A stretch of 64,000 bases of DNA from Paraburkholderia podalyriae (lineage in GTDB: Bacteria; Pseudomonadota; Gammaproteobacteria; Burkholderiales; Burkholderiaceae): contig NZ_VZQQ01000027.1 of the NCBI RefSeq assembly GCF_014397785.1, positions 29,376 to 93,375 of the forward strand, given 5' to 3'. The notes below the pieces were generated by a model that saw nothing but the letters and a program-made list of their open reading frames with translations, was not told the DNA's origin and searched no databases. The position numbers and the translations under genes are program-made. Positions 44,811 through 53,149 of the stretch are shown here, one piece after another (the stretch's first letter is position 1; each line of letters opens with the position of its first letter).

Positions 44811-44967
44811 TGATTGACTTCACCGTTTTTCGAGCAATGGTCTCCGCCGCCCGGAACTGCAGAGCGCCAATTGTTTCATGAAGGGCTGAATCGATCGGGT
44901 GGATGTAGCCCACGGCGAAGGCATGGTCGTACCAGTCGCTGAGCCAAGCGCGCAGCTTGCCGAACGG

Positions 44968-45213
44968 TCAGGCAGCCAGGCGGCCTATCCCCATTTCCGG
45001 ACGGCGCTGGCCCGGCGGAAACACGTGCCATGTGCCGTCGTCATGGCGAAAGAAGAAGAGTGAAAACGTCCCGGTCGGCCGATCGATTTGAATGCACACG
45101 CAGCATGTTCCAGCCGAGCGGAAGCGGTCCAGCAGACGCACGCACGCCCCGCGGCCCCGCGTCGGGCCAACGAGTTTTTCGACCTCAGAACGCAGTGATC
45201 TGTTGCCCGCCAT
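44968..45213 (-). CDS. Hypothetical protein
   Basis: 81-residue protein with no family I recognise. A start at 45213 is supported by AAGGGAAAATC. The sequence is basic at its N-terminus and ends with a WHVFPPGQRRPEMG stretch. It is on the same strand as the gene at 44526-44810 and as ophA1. Confidence 0.5.
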   Translation of the reverse strand: MAGNRSLRSEVEKLVGPTRGRGACVRLLDRFRSAGTCCVCIQIDRPTGTFSLFFFRHDDGTWHVFPPGQRRPEMGIGRLAA

Positions 45214-45387
45214 GATTTTCCCTTCGATATACGATGAATCGATGCTATGGAGATCGGTGCATGCGTTCAATCAGCGCTGGCGGAATGTCGTCTCAGGAAG
45301 CGCTGGTTTCAGCCGTCAGGACTTCCTGACTCAGAAACAGCGTGCAGAACTGCATTTACGGAGGCGGTCATACCCCGCCGGCGATAC

Positions 45388-46356
45388 TCAAAGATCGAGA
45401 ACCAGCTCCGCGGATTTCGCACGCGACACGCAAACCATGATCTGCGTTTCTTTCTCGTCGTCGCGCAGCACGAGGTCCCGGTGATCCGCCTCCCCTGAGC
45501 ACAATGCTGTCTTGCACGAGCCGCAGGTGCCGCTTTCGCACGAACTCGGCACGCGCACGTTGGCGTCGCGCAGCACCTCGAGGATCGAGCGATTGGCGGG
45601 AATGTCGAACGACGTGCCGCTGCGCGAAAGCCGCACGGTGAACGGCGTGCTTTCGCGCGCATCCGCATTGCTTGCACCGAAGCTCTCGAAGTGCACCGTG
45701 CCCGGCGGCCAGTGGCCGGTCATGTCCCGCACGGTGTCCATCAGCGCCTGCGGGCCGCAGCAGTACACGTGTTGCGCCGACTTCGACCTCTCGAACACAG
45801 GCCAGAAGTCGAATGCTTTCGACAGGTCGCCGTGATCGTGATGAATCTTCACGTCCGAACGCCATTCGTCGCTGGTCAGTTCTTCGAAGAACGCCGTGCC
45901 TTCCGGGTCGCGGGCGAGGTAGTACAGCTTGAACGAGCGCAGGCCTTCCGCTCGCAACTGCCGCGCCATCGACAGCATCGGCGTGATACCGATGCCGCCC
46001 GCGACGAGAACGAATGACTTTGCGCGCTCATCGAGGGGAAACTCGTTGCGGGGCAAAGAGACGTCCACGGCGTCGTCCTCGGCCGTATCGTCGATGAAGC
46101 TCATCGAACCGCCGCGTCCGTTGCCGTCACGCTTGACCGCGATGACGTAGCGATTGCGCTCCTGCGAGTCATTGCAAAGCGAATAACTGCGTCGCGAACC
46201 GTTGGGCACCACGACGGTCAAGTTCGCGCCCGCCTCGAACGGCGGCAACGGCGCGCCTTGCGGGTCGGTCAGTTCAAAGCGCCAGATGTCACGGGCGATC
46301 TTCTCCTTGCCAGCAATCTTCAGACGAAGAAAACCGTCTTCCAGTGGGGGCGTCAT
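45388..46356 (-). CDS. ophA1: Phthalate dioxygenase reductase
   Basis: 322-residue reductase of the PDR/VanB type. From the N-terminus: an FMN domain (RSYSLCN motif near residue 57), an NAD domain (GGIGITPMLSMARQL) and a C-terminal plant-type [2Fe-2S] domain (CESGTCGSCKTALC...C). It moves electrons from NADH to OphA2, which lies about 7 kb away. The start at 46356 has GAAGGAG upstream. It is divergent from ophD across a regulatory region with two operator-like palindromes. Confidence 0.92.
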   Translation of the reverse strand: MTPPLEDGFLRLKIAGKEKIARDIWRFELTDPQGAPLPPFEAGANLTVVVPNGSRRSYSLCNDSQERNRYVIAVKRDGNGRGGSMSFIDDTAEDDAVDVSLPRNEFPLDERAKSFVLVAGGIGITPMLSMARQLRAEGLRSFKLYYLARDPEGTAFFEELTSDEWRSDVKIHHDHGDLSKAFDFWPVFERSKSAQHVYCCGPQALMDTVRDMTGHWPPGTVHFESFGASNADARESTPFTVRLSRSGTSFDIPANRSILEVLRDANVRVPSSCESGTCGSCKTALCSGEADHRDLVLRDDEKETQIMVCVSRAKSAELVLDL

Positions 46357-46410
46357 GTCTGTCTCCTTCTGACCAGTCCAGTCTTGCGTTGCATCAACAT
46401 GGATTGCATC

Positions 46411-46432
46411 TTATAGTTAGATCTCTAATGAT
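46411..46432. promoter_or_regulatory. Candidate MarR operator at ophA1 promoter
   Basis: On the minus strand the stretch reads ATTAGAGATCTAAC and lies between a possible -35 TTGACT and the -10. It is closely related to 46519-46532 and 54533-54547. Confidence 0.5.
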
Positions 46433-46518
46433 GCAAGTCAAGACGCACGATTTTTCGCGATCTTGCTCTCGGTATAAACCCGTTCTTGCCAGCGACATAA
46501 AGCCGCCGTAACCTGAAT

Positions 46519-46532
46519 ATTAGAGCTCTAAT
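46519..46532. promoter_or_regulatory. Candidate MarR operator at ophD promoter
   Basis: Perfect palindrome ATTAGAGCTCTAAT. It sits just downstream of a promoter TTGCCA (46486-46491)-N17-TAACCT (46509-46514), so a bound repressor would block initiation. Confidence 0.6.
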
Positions 46533-46594
46533 TAAACGGTGAGAGGGACGCTGTTCCTGCCGGTATCCAGAGTGAAATTCGGAGAGATTCAGTC

Positions 46595-47941
46595 ATGGCA
46601 CATTCAACGTTGCACTCAGGGGACCTATCCCTGTCTACCATAGCCGACTCGGCGGCGGAGGAGGCGACATACCGCAAGATCACGTTAAGGCTAATGAGCT
46701 TTCTTTTCCTGTGCTGGGTCCTCAACTATCTCGATCGCGTCAACGTCAGCTTCGCGCAGCTGCAGCTGAAGCACGATCTCGGGTTGAGCGACGCGGCGTA
46801 CGGGCTGGGCGTGAGTCTGTTCTTTATCGGCTACATCCTGCTCGAAGTGCCGAGCACACTGTTGCTGCGGCGCATTGGCGCCCGCAAGACCGTCACGAGG
46901 ATCATGCTGCTGTGGGGCGCCATCTCGACTGCCATGGCGTTCATGACCGCTCCATGGCAGTTCTATCTCGCCCGGACGCTCCTCGGCGCGGCCGAAGCGG
47001 GCTTTTGGCCCGGCATCATCCTCTACCTCTCGTACTGGTACCCGTCGAAGCGCCGCGCTCGTATCACGTCGCGGTTCCTGCTGGCGATCGCGGTTGCGGG
47101 CATTGTCGGCGGCCCGCTTTCTGGATTCATCCTGCAAAACTTCATGGACGTCTGGGGCTTTCGTAACTGGCAGTGGCTGTTCTTCCTTGAAGGCGTGCCC
47201 GCCGTGATTGCCGGTGTCGTTGCTTACTTTTACCTGATCGACCGGCCGCAAGATGCGAGGTGGCTGACCGAGGATCAAAAACGAATTGTCATCGGCGCGC
47301 TCGACGAGGAAGGTCGCAGCAAGCCGCATAACTCGCCGAGCACGCTCCTCGCGGCGCTGCGCGACCCGCGCGTGTACGTGATTGCCGCGGGCTGGGCCAC
47401 GGTGCCCATTTGCGGAACCATCCTCAACTACTGGACGCCCACGATCATCAAACAGGCGGGCGTTTCCAACCTGTTGCAGATCGGCTTCCTGTCGGCGCTG
47501 CCTTATATCGTCGGCGCGGTTGCCATGCTGCTGATCGCACGCAGCTCCGACCTGCGGCTCGAGCGCCGCTGGCACTTCGTGCTGTCGACGACAGCGGGCG
47601 CCACGGGCGCGGTGCTCCTGACGGTTCTGACGCACAACTCGGTTGCCGCCATCGCGTGCCTGAGTCTCGTTTCGGTGAGCTATTTCGCGGCCGCAGCCAT
47701 TATCTGGACGATTCCGCCGAACTACCTGAAGGGCGCGGCGGCCGCCGGCGGCATCGGCGTGATCAGCAGTCTCGGTCAGGTGGGCGCTTTCTTCGCACCA
47801 ATCGTCCTCGGCTGGGTGAAGAGCGTGACCGGCAGCTTTTCGGCCGGCATCCTGCTGGTGGCGGCGCTCGTTTTCATCGGCGGCATCGCCGTCTTCATCG
47901 GCGTGCCGCGCGAGCGGCAGGCACGGCAATCCGGCGCGTGA
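46595..47941 (+). CDS. ophD: Phthalate transporter, MFS (ACS family)
   Basis: 448-residue inner-membrane transporter with about twelve transmembrane segments and the anion:cation-symporter family pattern (LNYLDRVNVSFAQLQL, GIGVISSLGQVGAFFAP). It would import phthalate. The DBO1 counterpart was reported as inactive from what I recall; this copy shows no obvious truncation. It is divergent from ophA1 and 46 bases before ophC. The GGAGAG ribosome site fixes the start at 46595. Confidence 0.87.
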   Translation: MAHSTLHSGDLSLSTIADSAAEEATYRKITLRLMSFLFLCWVLNYLDRVNVSFAQLQLKHDLGLSDAAYGLGVSLFFIGYILLEVPSTLLLRRIGARKTVTRIMLLWGAISTAMAFMTAPWQFYLARTLLGAAEAGFWPGIILYLSYWYPSKRRARITSRFLLAIAVAGIVGGPLSGFILQNFMDVWGFRNWQWLFFLEGVPAVIAGVVAYFYLIDRPQDARWLTEDQKRIVIGALDEEGRSKPHNSPSTLLAALRDPRVYVIAAGWATVPICGTILNYWTPTIIKQAGVSNLLQIGFLSALPYIVGAVAMLLIARSSDLRLERRWHFVLSTTAGATGAVLLTVLTHNSVAAIACLSLVSVSYFAAAAIIWTIPPNYLKGAAAAGGIGVISSLGQVGAFFAPIVLGWVKSVTGSFSAGILLVAALVFIGGIAVFIGVPRERQARQSGA

Positions 47942-47987
47942 CGATGCACGCGACGGTCAGCATTTTGACAGTCAGACAGGAGCAGGA

Positions 47988-48980
47988 ATGAGCAAGCTTC
48001 AACTTTCCATCGCGGTGGGCAACTACGACCGGATGCGGCCGCTGATCGACGGCGACGTCCAGATCGACGGTGTCGATCCGGTGTTCATGCTGCAGGACCC
48101 GGAGGAAATCTTCTTTCGTGCGTTCCGGCACGCCGATTACGACATTTGCGAGCTTTCGCTCAGCAGCTATTCGGTGAAGACGGCCGCGGGCACCTCGCCC
48201 TATATCGCGGTGCCGGTCTTTCCGTCGCGCGCGTTCCGACACAGCTCGATCTACGTGCGTTCCGACCGTGGGATGGACCGGCCCGAGGACCTGAAGGGCA
48301 AACGCATCGGCGTGCCGGAATACCAGCTCACGGCCAACGTATGGGTGCGGCTCTTTCTCGAAGAGGAATATGGCGTGAAGGCGTCGGATATCCGCTGGGT
48401 GCGGGGCGGCTACGAGGATCCGACGCGCGTGGAGAAGATTGCACTCAAGCTGCCTGAAGGCGTCGTGCTGGAAAGCGCACCCGAAGGGCAGACGATCTCG
48501 AACCTGCTGGCCGACGGCGAGATTGACGGCGTGATCGGACCGCGCGCGCCGTCCTGCTTCGACCGTGGGCATCCGAAGGTCAAGTACCTTTTCGATGATC
48601 CGCAGAAAAGCGCCGCCGAATGGTACGAGCACAGGCAGCTCTTCCCGATCATGCACACGCTGGGCATTCGCAAGACGCTCGCGGATCAGCACCCGTGGCT
48701 GCCCGGCGCGATCGCGAAGGCGTTCGAGCAATCGAAGGAACTGGCGCTGGCGCGTTTGAGCGACACCTCGGCGACCAAGGTGACGCTGCCGTTCGTCGAG
48801 GACCAGTTGCGCAATGCACGGCGTCTGATGGGGCACGACTTCTGGTCGTACGGATTCGCGAACAACGAGCACGTGATCGACCGCTTCCTCGCGCAGCACC
48901 ACGCCGAGGGATTGTCGAGCCGTCGCCTGCAGCCTGCCGAACTGTTCCACCCGGCCAGCCTGGAGCGATTCAAGATCTGA
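47988..48980 (+). CDS. ophC: 4,5-dihydroxyphthalate decarboxylase
   Basis: 330-residue metal-dependent decarboxylase of the ABC-substrate-binding fold that converts 4,5-dihydroxyphthalate to protocatechuate. It covers the whole family length, with diagnostic stretch DLKGKRIGVPEYQLTANVW near residue 101. It follows ophD after 46 bases, likely one unit. A decayed fragment with the same central motif lies at 54845-54964. Confidence 0.9.
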   Translation: MSKLQLSIAVGNYDRMRPLIDGDVQIDGVDPVFMLQDPEEIFFRAFRHADYDICELSLSSYSVKTAAGTSPYIAVPVFPSRAFRHSSIYVRSDRGMDRPEDLKGKRIGVPEYQLTANVWVRLFLEEEYGVKASDIRWVRGGYEDPTRVEKIALKLPEGVVLESAPEGQTISNLLADGEIDGVIGPRAPSCFDRGHPKVKYLFDDPQKSAAEWYEHRQLFPIMHTLGIRKTLADQHPWLPGAIAKAFEQSKELALARLSDTSATKVTLPFVEDQLRNARRLMGHDFWSYGFANNEHVIDRFLAQHHAEGLSSRRLQPAELFHPASLERFKI

Positions 48981-49002
48981 CCTCTCGCGGCGGTTGTTCG
49001 AG

Positions 49003-49038
49003 CCGTCGCGCATCCGGCAGGCGCTGGGTGCGCGACGG
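49003..49038. terminator. Stem-loop between ophC and porin
   Basis: Perfect ten-base stem CCGTCGCGCA/TGCGCGACGG with a sixteen-base loop, 22 bases after the ophC stop. No T-tract follows. Confidence 0.4.
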
Positions 49039-49089
49039 ATGCGCGGAAGGGGACAATACATCCAATATACTCAGTAATCCGGAATACAG

Positions 49090-50160
49090 ATGAACATGAA
49101 GAGACACACATTCCCGCTCGCCTGCGGCGGGTTGCTGACGCTCGCCTGCACGGCGGCCCATGCGCAGAGTTCGGTCACGCTCTACGGCATCGTTGATGCG
49201 GGCGTCGAGTACGTCAATCGGGTGCCCCAGGGCAGTCAGACGGGCTCGGTGATCCGGGAACAGTCGGGCAATCTCGCCGGATCGCGCTGGGGGCTCAAGG
49301 GTTCAGAGGACCTTGGCGGCGGCTACAAGGCCGTGTTCACGCTGGAGGGCGGGTTCAACGTGAACACCGGCGCGCCAGGTCAGAACGGACGGCTGTTCGG
49401 CCGCAAGGCATTCGTTGGCGTGTCAACGCCGTACGGCACGCTCACGCTCGGACGTCACCAGAACCTGCTCTACGAACTGATGTACAAGTACGACGCGCTG
49501 ACGTTCAACCCCGGCTATTCCGCGCAAAGCATGGACAGCCAGTTCGTGAATCGCGCGGACAATTCGGTGCGCTATGGCGTGCACCTCGGCGGCGTCACGT
49601 TCGCGGCACTGTACAGCACCGGGTTCGACGCGACGATTCCGAACGGCGGGAGCGTGCCCGGCGCAACGAAGGTGGGCCGCGAAATGAGCGCGGCGGTCCT
49701 GTATGATCGCGGGCCGTTCAGCATCGGTTTGACGTACGACCAATTGCAGGGCACCTCGATCGCCACACAGAGCAATGCGCAGCAGCGCGCGCTGCTCGGC
49801 GTGTCGTACGACTTCGGGCCGGTCACGACGCTGGCCGGCCTGCGCTGGCTGAACACGCGCAATACGGATGTGCCGCCGAGCTCGCTGCTCTATTGGGGCG
49901 GCGTGACCTGGAGGGTGAATGCGCCGCTTGCCATTTCCGCCAGCGTCTATCACACGCAGTTTCGCAACCCGCACGGCGGCCCGACGATGGGGGTATTGCT
50001 CGTCGACTACTCGCTGTCCAAGCGCACCGATGTGTATGCGGAGGGCGCGTATGTCTCCAATCGTTCATTCTCCAATGTCGGTATTCGTGGCACAGGCGTG
50101 GACATTGCGCCAGGCATGGACCAGGCGGGCGTGACCGTGGGCATTCGCCACACGTTCTGA
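49090..50160 (+). CDS. Gram-negative porin (OmpC/Porin_4 type)
   Basis: 356-residue outer-membrane porin. The signal peptide, ending TAAHA-QSSVTLYG, has a cut after about residue 25. It has the alternating strand pattern of 16-stranded barrels and the C-terminal phenylalanine (IRHTF) for BAM recognition. It lies between ophC and the MarR gene, and a role in phthalate passage across the outer membrane is inferred from position. The ribosome site is weak. Confidence 0.9.
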   Translation: MNMKRHTFPLACGGLLTLACTAAHAQSSVTLYGIVDAGVEYVNRVPQGSQTGSVIREQSGNLAGSRWGLKGSEDLGGGYKAVFTLEGGFNVNTGAPGQNGRLFGRKAFVGVSTPYGTLTLGRHQNLLYELMYKYDALTFNPGYSAQSMDSQFVNRADNSVRYGVHLGGVTFAALYSTGFDATIPNGGSVPGATKVGREMSAAVLYDRGPFSIGLTYDQLQGTSIATQSNAQQRALLGVSYDFGPVTTLAGLRWLNTRNTDVPPSSLLYWGGVTWRVNAPLAISASVYHTQFRNPHGGPTMGVLLVDYSLSKRTDVYAEGAYVSNRSFSNVGIRGTGVDIAPGMDQAGVTVGIRHTF

Positions 50161-50249
50161 GCGTCCCAGGGGATGCGCTCCAGTGCCTCGCGCGCGGGCT
50201 AAAGCGCTATGATTGTCACCGGTCTGGTCTCAATAACAGCGAGGAAGGT

Positions 50250-50846
50250 ATGGCAGCAGCACGTACTTCGGGCAAGGGCAAGGGCGGGGTCGCGAGCGAG
50301 GACCCCATCCTGCGGCACTGGCGCGAGGCGGTTCCGGATGATCGTCTTGCTCACCTGGTGAAAGATGCAGGCCGCGCCATGATTCGCGGTCTGCAAATGC
50401 GCCTGGCGCAGCATGAAGTCTCATTCGGCCACTGGGCTTATCTGCGTGTGCTATGGGTCACCGACGGGCTTACGCAGAAGGAGCTCAGCGACGAGACCGG
50501 CACCACCACGCCCACCACGTTCAGTGCGGTGTCGGCAATGGAAAAGCTCGGGTATGTCGAACGCCGCTATGAGCCCGGCAATCGCAAGAACACGCACGTC
50601 TATCTCACGCCGCGCGGCCGGAGCCTGAAAAACAAGCTCGTCCCGCTCGCGGAAGAAGTCAACGAAATTAGCGTCAGGGGCCTGAAAACCACCGAGATCA
50701 ACGTCGCGCGGAAGGTTCTGCTGACGATCATCGAGAACATGGCACGCGACGAATCCGAGTCGGACAACCCGGCGCTGCGCATTCCGTCGACGCGGGAAGT
50801 GGGCAATCTGATCGCGGCACGCGGCGAAGAAATCGATCAGGATTGA
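50250..50846 (+). CDS. MarR-family regulator, probable controller of the oph genes
   Basis: 198-residue winged-helix protein, longer than most MarR members. The N-terminal extension and C-terminal tail flank a normal MarR core. The recognition-helix region is TQKELSDETGTTTPTTFSAV and the wing is YEPGNRKNTHVYLTPRG. It lies among the phthalate genes, so the four palindromic operators nearby are its likely targets and phthalate or a metabolite its likely inducer. GCGAGGAAGG fixes the start at 50250. Confidence 0.85.
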   Translation: MAAARTSGKGKGGVASEDPILRHWREAVPDDRLAHLVKDAGRAMIRGLQMRLAQHEVSFGHWAYLRVLWVTDGLTQKELSDETGTTTPTTFSAVSAMEKLGYVERRYEPGNRKNTHVYLTPRGRSLKNKLVPLAEEVNEISVRGLKTTEINVARKVLLTIIENMARDESESDNPALRIPSTREVGNLIAARGEEIDQD

Positions 50847-50888
50847 GGCGCAGCTTGGCGCTTCAGGTCCTTCCCGAGTAGCATATTA

Positions 50889-50907
50889 ATTATAGATCTA
50901 ATAATAT
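50889..50907. promoter_or_regulatory. Candidate MarR operator upstream of nadC-like gene
   Basis: Near-palindrome ATTATAGATCTAATAAT centred on TAGATCTA, between the marR stop and the nadC-like start (50989). It shares the AGATCT core with 46411-46432 and 54533-54547. Confidence 0.45.
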
Positions 50908-50988
50908 TGGCGGACGTGCCAAGTCCACGACAGGCACGACGGCAGGCCACGGCATGCTGCTCTCTCGCTCAAAAAATACGGATCTGGA

Positions 50989-51834
50989 ATGGATGGAATG
51001 ACCCGCGCGGCGATGACGCGCAATGTCCGCGATGCGCTCGCGGAAGATGTCGGCGAGGCCGACTGGACGTCGCTACTGATCGACCCCGACGCTTCAGCCG
51101 AAGCCGTCTTGACCGTACGCGAACCCGCCCTGTTGTGCGGCAGACCGTGGTTCGATGAAACACTCCAACAGGTCGACCCGCGCATCACGATTGAATGGTT
51201 TGTCGGCGAAGGCGAACGGATGCACGAAAGGCAGGCCGTCTGCCGGATCGCTGGCCCGGCGCGCGGTATGCTCACCGCCGAGCGCACCGCGCTCAACTTT
51301 ATTCAGTTGCTTTCTGGCGTGGCCACCGAGACAAGCGTGATGACGCGGATTGTCGAAGGCACGTCTGCGCGAATTCTCGACACGCGAAAACCGCTTCCGG
51401 GATTGCGCCTCGCGCAAAAATATGCAGTTCGTGTTGGCGGCGGCGAAAACCATCGTCGGGGGCTGTACGACGGCATTCTGATCAAGGAAAACCACATCGC
51501 GGCGGGCGGCGGCATTGCGTCGACGCTTCGCGCCACTCGAGCATTGGGTGCGGGTGTGCCCGTGCAGGTCGAGGTGGAGACGCTCGATGAGTTAAAGGAA
51601 GCGTTGGCCGGGGGCGCCGCGGCGATTCTGCTCGACAATTTCTCGATCGAGACGATGCGCGAGGCTGTGCGTGTCACCGCAGGGCGCGCCGAGCTGGAAG
51701 TCTCGGGCGGTGTGACCGAGCAGACGCTGCGAACCATTGCCGAGACCGGCGTGGACCGTATTTCGTTAGGTAAGCTGACGAAGAACGTCAGGGCGATTGA
51801 TTTTTCGCTGCGCTTCGCGGCGTTCGAGGGGTAA
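50989..51834 (+). CDS. nadC: Nicotinate-nucleotide diphosphorylase (quinolinate PRTase)
   Basis: 281-residue NadC enzyme that makes nicotinate mononucleotide from quinolinate and PRPP. Signature stretches are ARILDTRKPLPGLRLAQKYAV, GGGENHRRGLYDGILIKENHI and LEVSGGVTEQTLRTI. Quinolinate is the pyridine analogue of phthalate, so an extra copy here may compensate for damage from phthalate dioxygenase acting on quinolinate; a related gene exists in the DBO1 locus as I recall. A housekeeping nadC elsewhere is expected. The start at 50989 lacks a clear ribosome site. Confidence 0.87.
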   Translation: MDGMTRAAMTRNVRDALAEDVGEADWTSLLIDPDASAEAVLTVREPALLCGRPWFDETLQQVDPRITIEWFVGEGERMHERQAVCRIAGPARGMLTAERTALNFIQLLSGVATETSVMTRIVEGTSARILDTRKPLPGLRLAQKYAVRVGGGENHRRGLYDGILIKENHIAAGGGIASTLRATRALGAGVPVQVEVETLDELKEALAGGAAAILLDNFSIETMREAVRVTAGRAELEVSGGVTEQTLRTIAETGVDRISLGKLTKNVRAIDFSLRFAAFEG

Positions 51835-51840
51835 CGAGAT

Positions 51841-51862
51841 CGGGGCGCATGTGTGCGCCCCG
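51841..51862. terminator. Stem-loop after nadC
   Basis: Perfect nine-base stem CGGGGCGCA/TGCGCCCCG with a four-base loop, seven bases after the nadC stop. No T-tract follows. Confidence 0.5.
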
Positions 51863-51879
51863 TAGAAGGAAGCACTGGC

Positions 51880-51926
51880 AAAAAAATCCCTCGTTTTAAC
51901 TGTACCAGGCTCAGTTCAAACGAGGG
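51880..51926 (-). terminator. Intrinsic terminator of the ophA2-ophB operon
   Basis: Read on the minus strand: a fifteen-base stem with one mismatch (CCCTCGTTTGAACTG and its partner) followed by ATTTTTTT. It lies 32 bases after the ophB stop, in the right orientation. Confidence 0.85.
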
Positions 51927-51957
51927 CAGTGAGGGCTTTTGCGCTTACCTCGAACTA

Positions 51958-53133
51958 TCAAAGCGTTATATCTGCGCCCGTTTCGCTCGACTTCAGAATC
52001 GCGATACAGATTTCCAGCGTGCCCTTTGCCCATTCGCCATCGTGAAGGGGCGAGTGTCCGTCGACGACCGCGCCATACAACTCGTCGATGACTTCGGCGC
52101 GCGGCACGACGGGTGCAGGCAGTGGCAGCGTTTGGCGCTGCTCGTCGCCGTAGACGACGATTGAATCGGGCAGCGGGCGCAGGTCCGCGCGTTCGCACGA
52201 GACGATGATCGGACCGAAATGCTGATGAAAGCGCGGCGGCTCGTCCGCGGCGGCCGTCGGCGGCTTGTATGCCGATCCGCCGTAGGTGCCGGCCGCCTTG
52301 AGTCTGGCTTCGTCGCCCGAGGACGCGAGCGTCTCCAGACGGCGGCGGGCGCTGCCGTACGTGTCGGGGCTTGTACGATCGCCCATTTCGCCGATCCAGC
52401 CGCTCCACTCTTCGGTGTTGAAGTAGCCATAGCCGTTGTACGAGAGCGAGGCATAAGCACCGTTCTCGAACCAGATCAGCGCCGAATAAGCACCTTCGGT
52501 CGGGCGTGACGGATCCCACCGTCCCACACTCGCGCGCAGCCGCGTCGCGCGCGAGCCGGCGAGCATTCGCACGATGTCGACCTGGTGAGCCGCCTGGCTG
52601 AAGACGGCGCCGCCACCTTCAGCCGTGGCCAGCTCCTCGGGCCGGCGCGGGCGGTACAGGTAGTCGGTGTAGTTCACGGCCTGGATCATTTTCACCGCGC
52701 CGAAATCGCCGCGACTGATCAATTCGCGCGTACACAGGTACGGCGTGTCGAAACTGTGGCAATGGCCGACGATCAGATGCACGTGCGCTGCGCGGCATGC
52801 AGCGATCATGCGATCGCAGTCCGCAGCGGCGAGCGCCATCGGCTTTTCGACCAGCACGTGTTTGCCTTTTGCCGCGGCAATTTCAGTGTGCTGCGCGTGG
52901 AACTGGTGCGGACTCGCAACGTAGATGATCTCGACGTTGGGGTCATCCGCCAACTCCGCCACGTCCGCATAGGTGGGCGCAGCGAAGTCGGCGGCGAACT
53001 GCCGCCGCGCTTCGTCACGCGGATCGCACGCAGCGACGAGTTGGACTCTGGGGTCGCGCAGGAAGGTCGGCAGCATCAGCGAGAATGCCCGTCCCAGTCC
53101 TGCGACCCCGATGCGCAAACGGCGCTGCTCCAT
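51958..53133 (-). CDS. ophB: cis-phthalate dihydrodiol dehydrogenase, Gfo/Idh/MocA family
   Basis: 391-residue NAD-dependent dehydrogenase. The Rossmann motif GVAGLGRAF is near residue 9 and the family EKPMALAAADCDRM stretch carries the catalytic Lys region. It oxidises the cis-dihydrodiol of phthalate to 4,5-dihydroxyphthalate. It follows ophA2 after 16 bases, with AGGAGG as ribosome site at 53133. A sugar dehydrogenase is the general family alternative, but the pairing with ophA2 favours OphB. Confidence 0.87.
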   Translation of the reverse strand: MEQRRLRIGVAGLGRAFSLMLPTFLRDPRVQLVAACDPRDEARRQFAADFAAPTYADVAELADDPNVEIIYVASPHQFHAQHTEIAAAKGKHVLVEKPMALAAADCDRMIAACRAAHVHLIVGHCHSFDTPYLCTRELISRGDFGAVKMIQAVNYTDYLYRPRRPEELATAEGGGAVFSQAAHQVDIVRMLAGSRATRLRASVGRWDPSRPTEGAYSALIWFENGAYASLSYNGYGYFNTEEWSGWIGEMGDRTSPDTYGSARRRLETLASSGDEARLKAAGTYGGSAYKPPTAAADEPPRFHQHFGPIIVSCERADLRPLPDSIVVYGDEQRQTLPLPAPVVPRAEVIDELYGAVVDGHSPLHDGEWAKGTLEICIAILKSSETGADITL

Positions 53134-53149
53134 GGCCGTGTGCCTCCTG

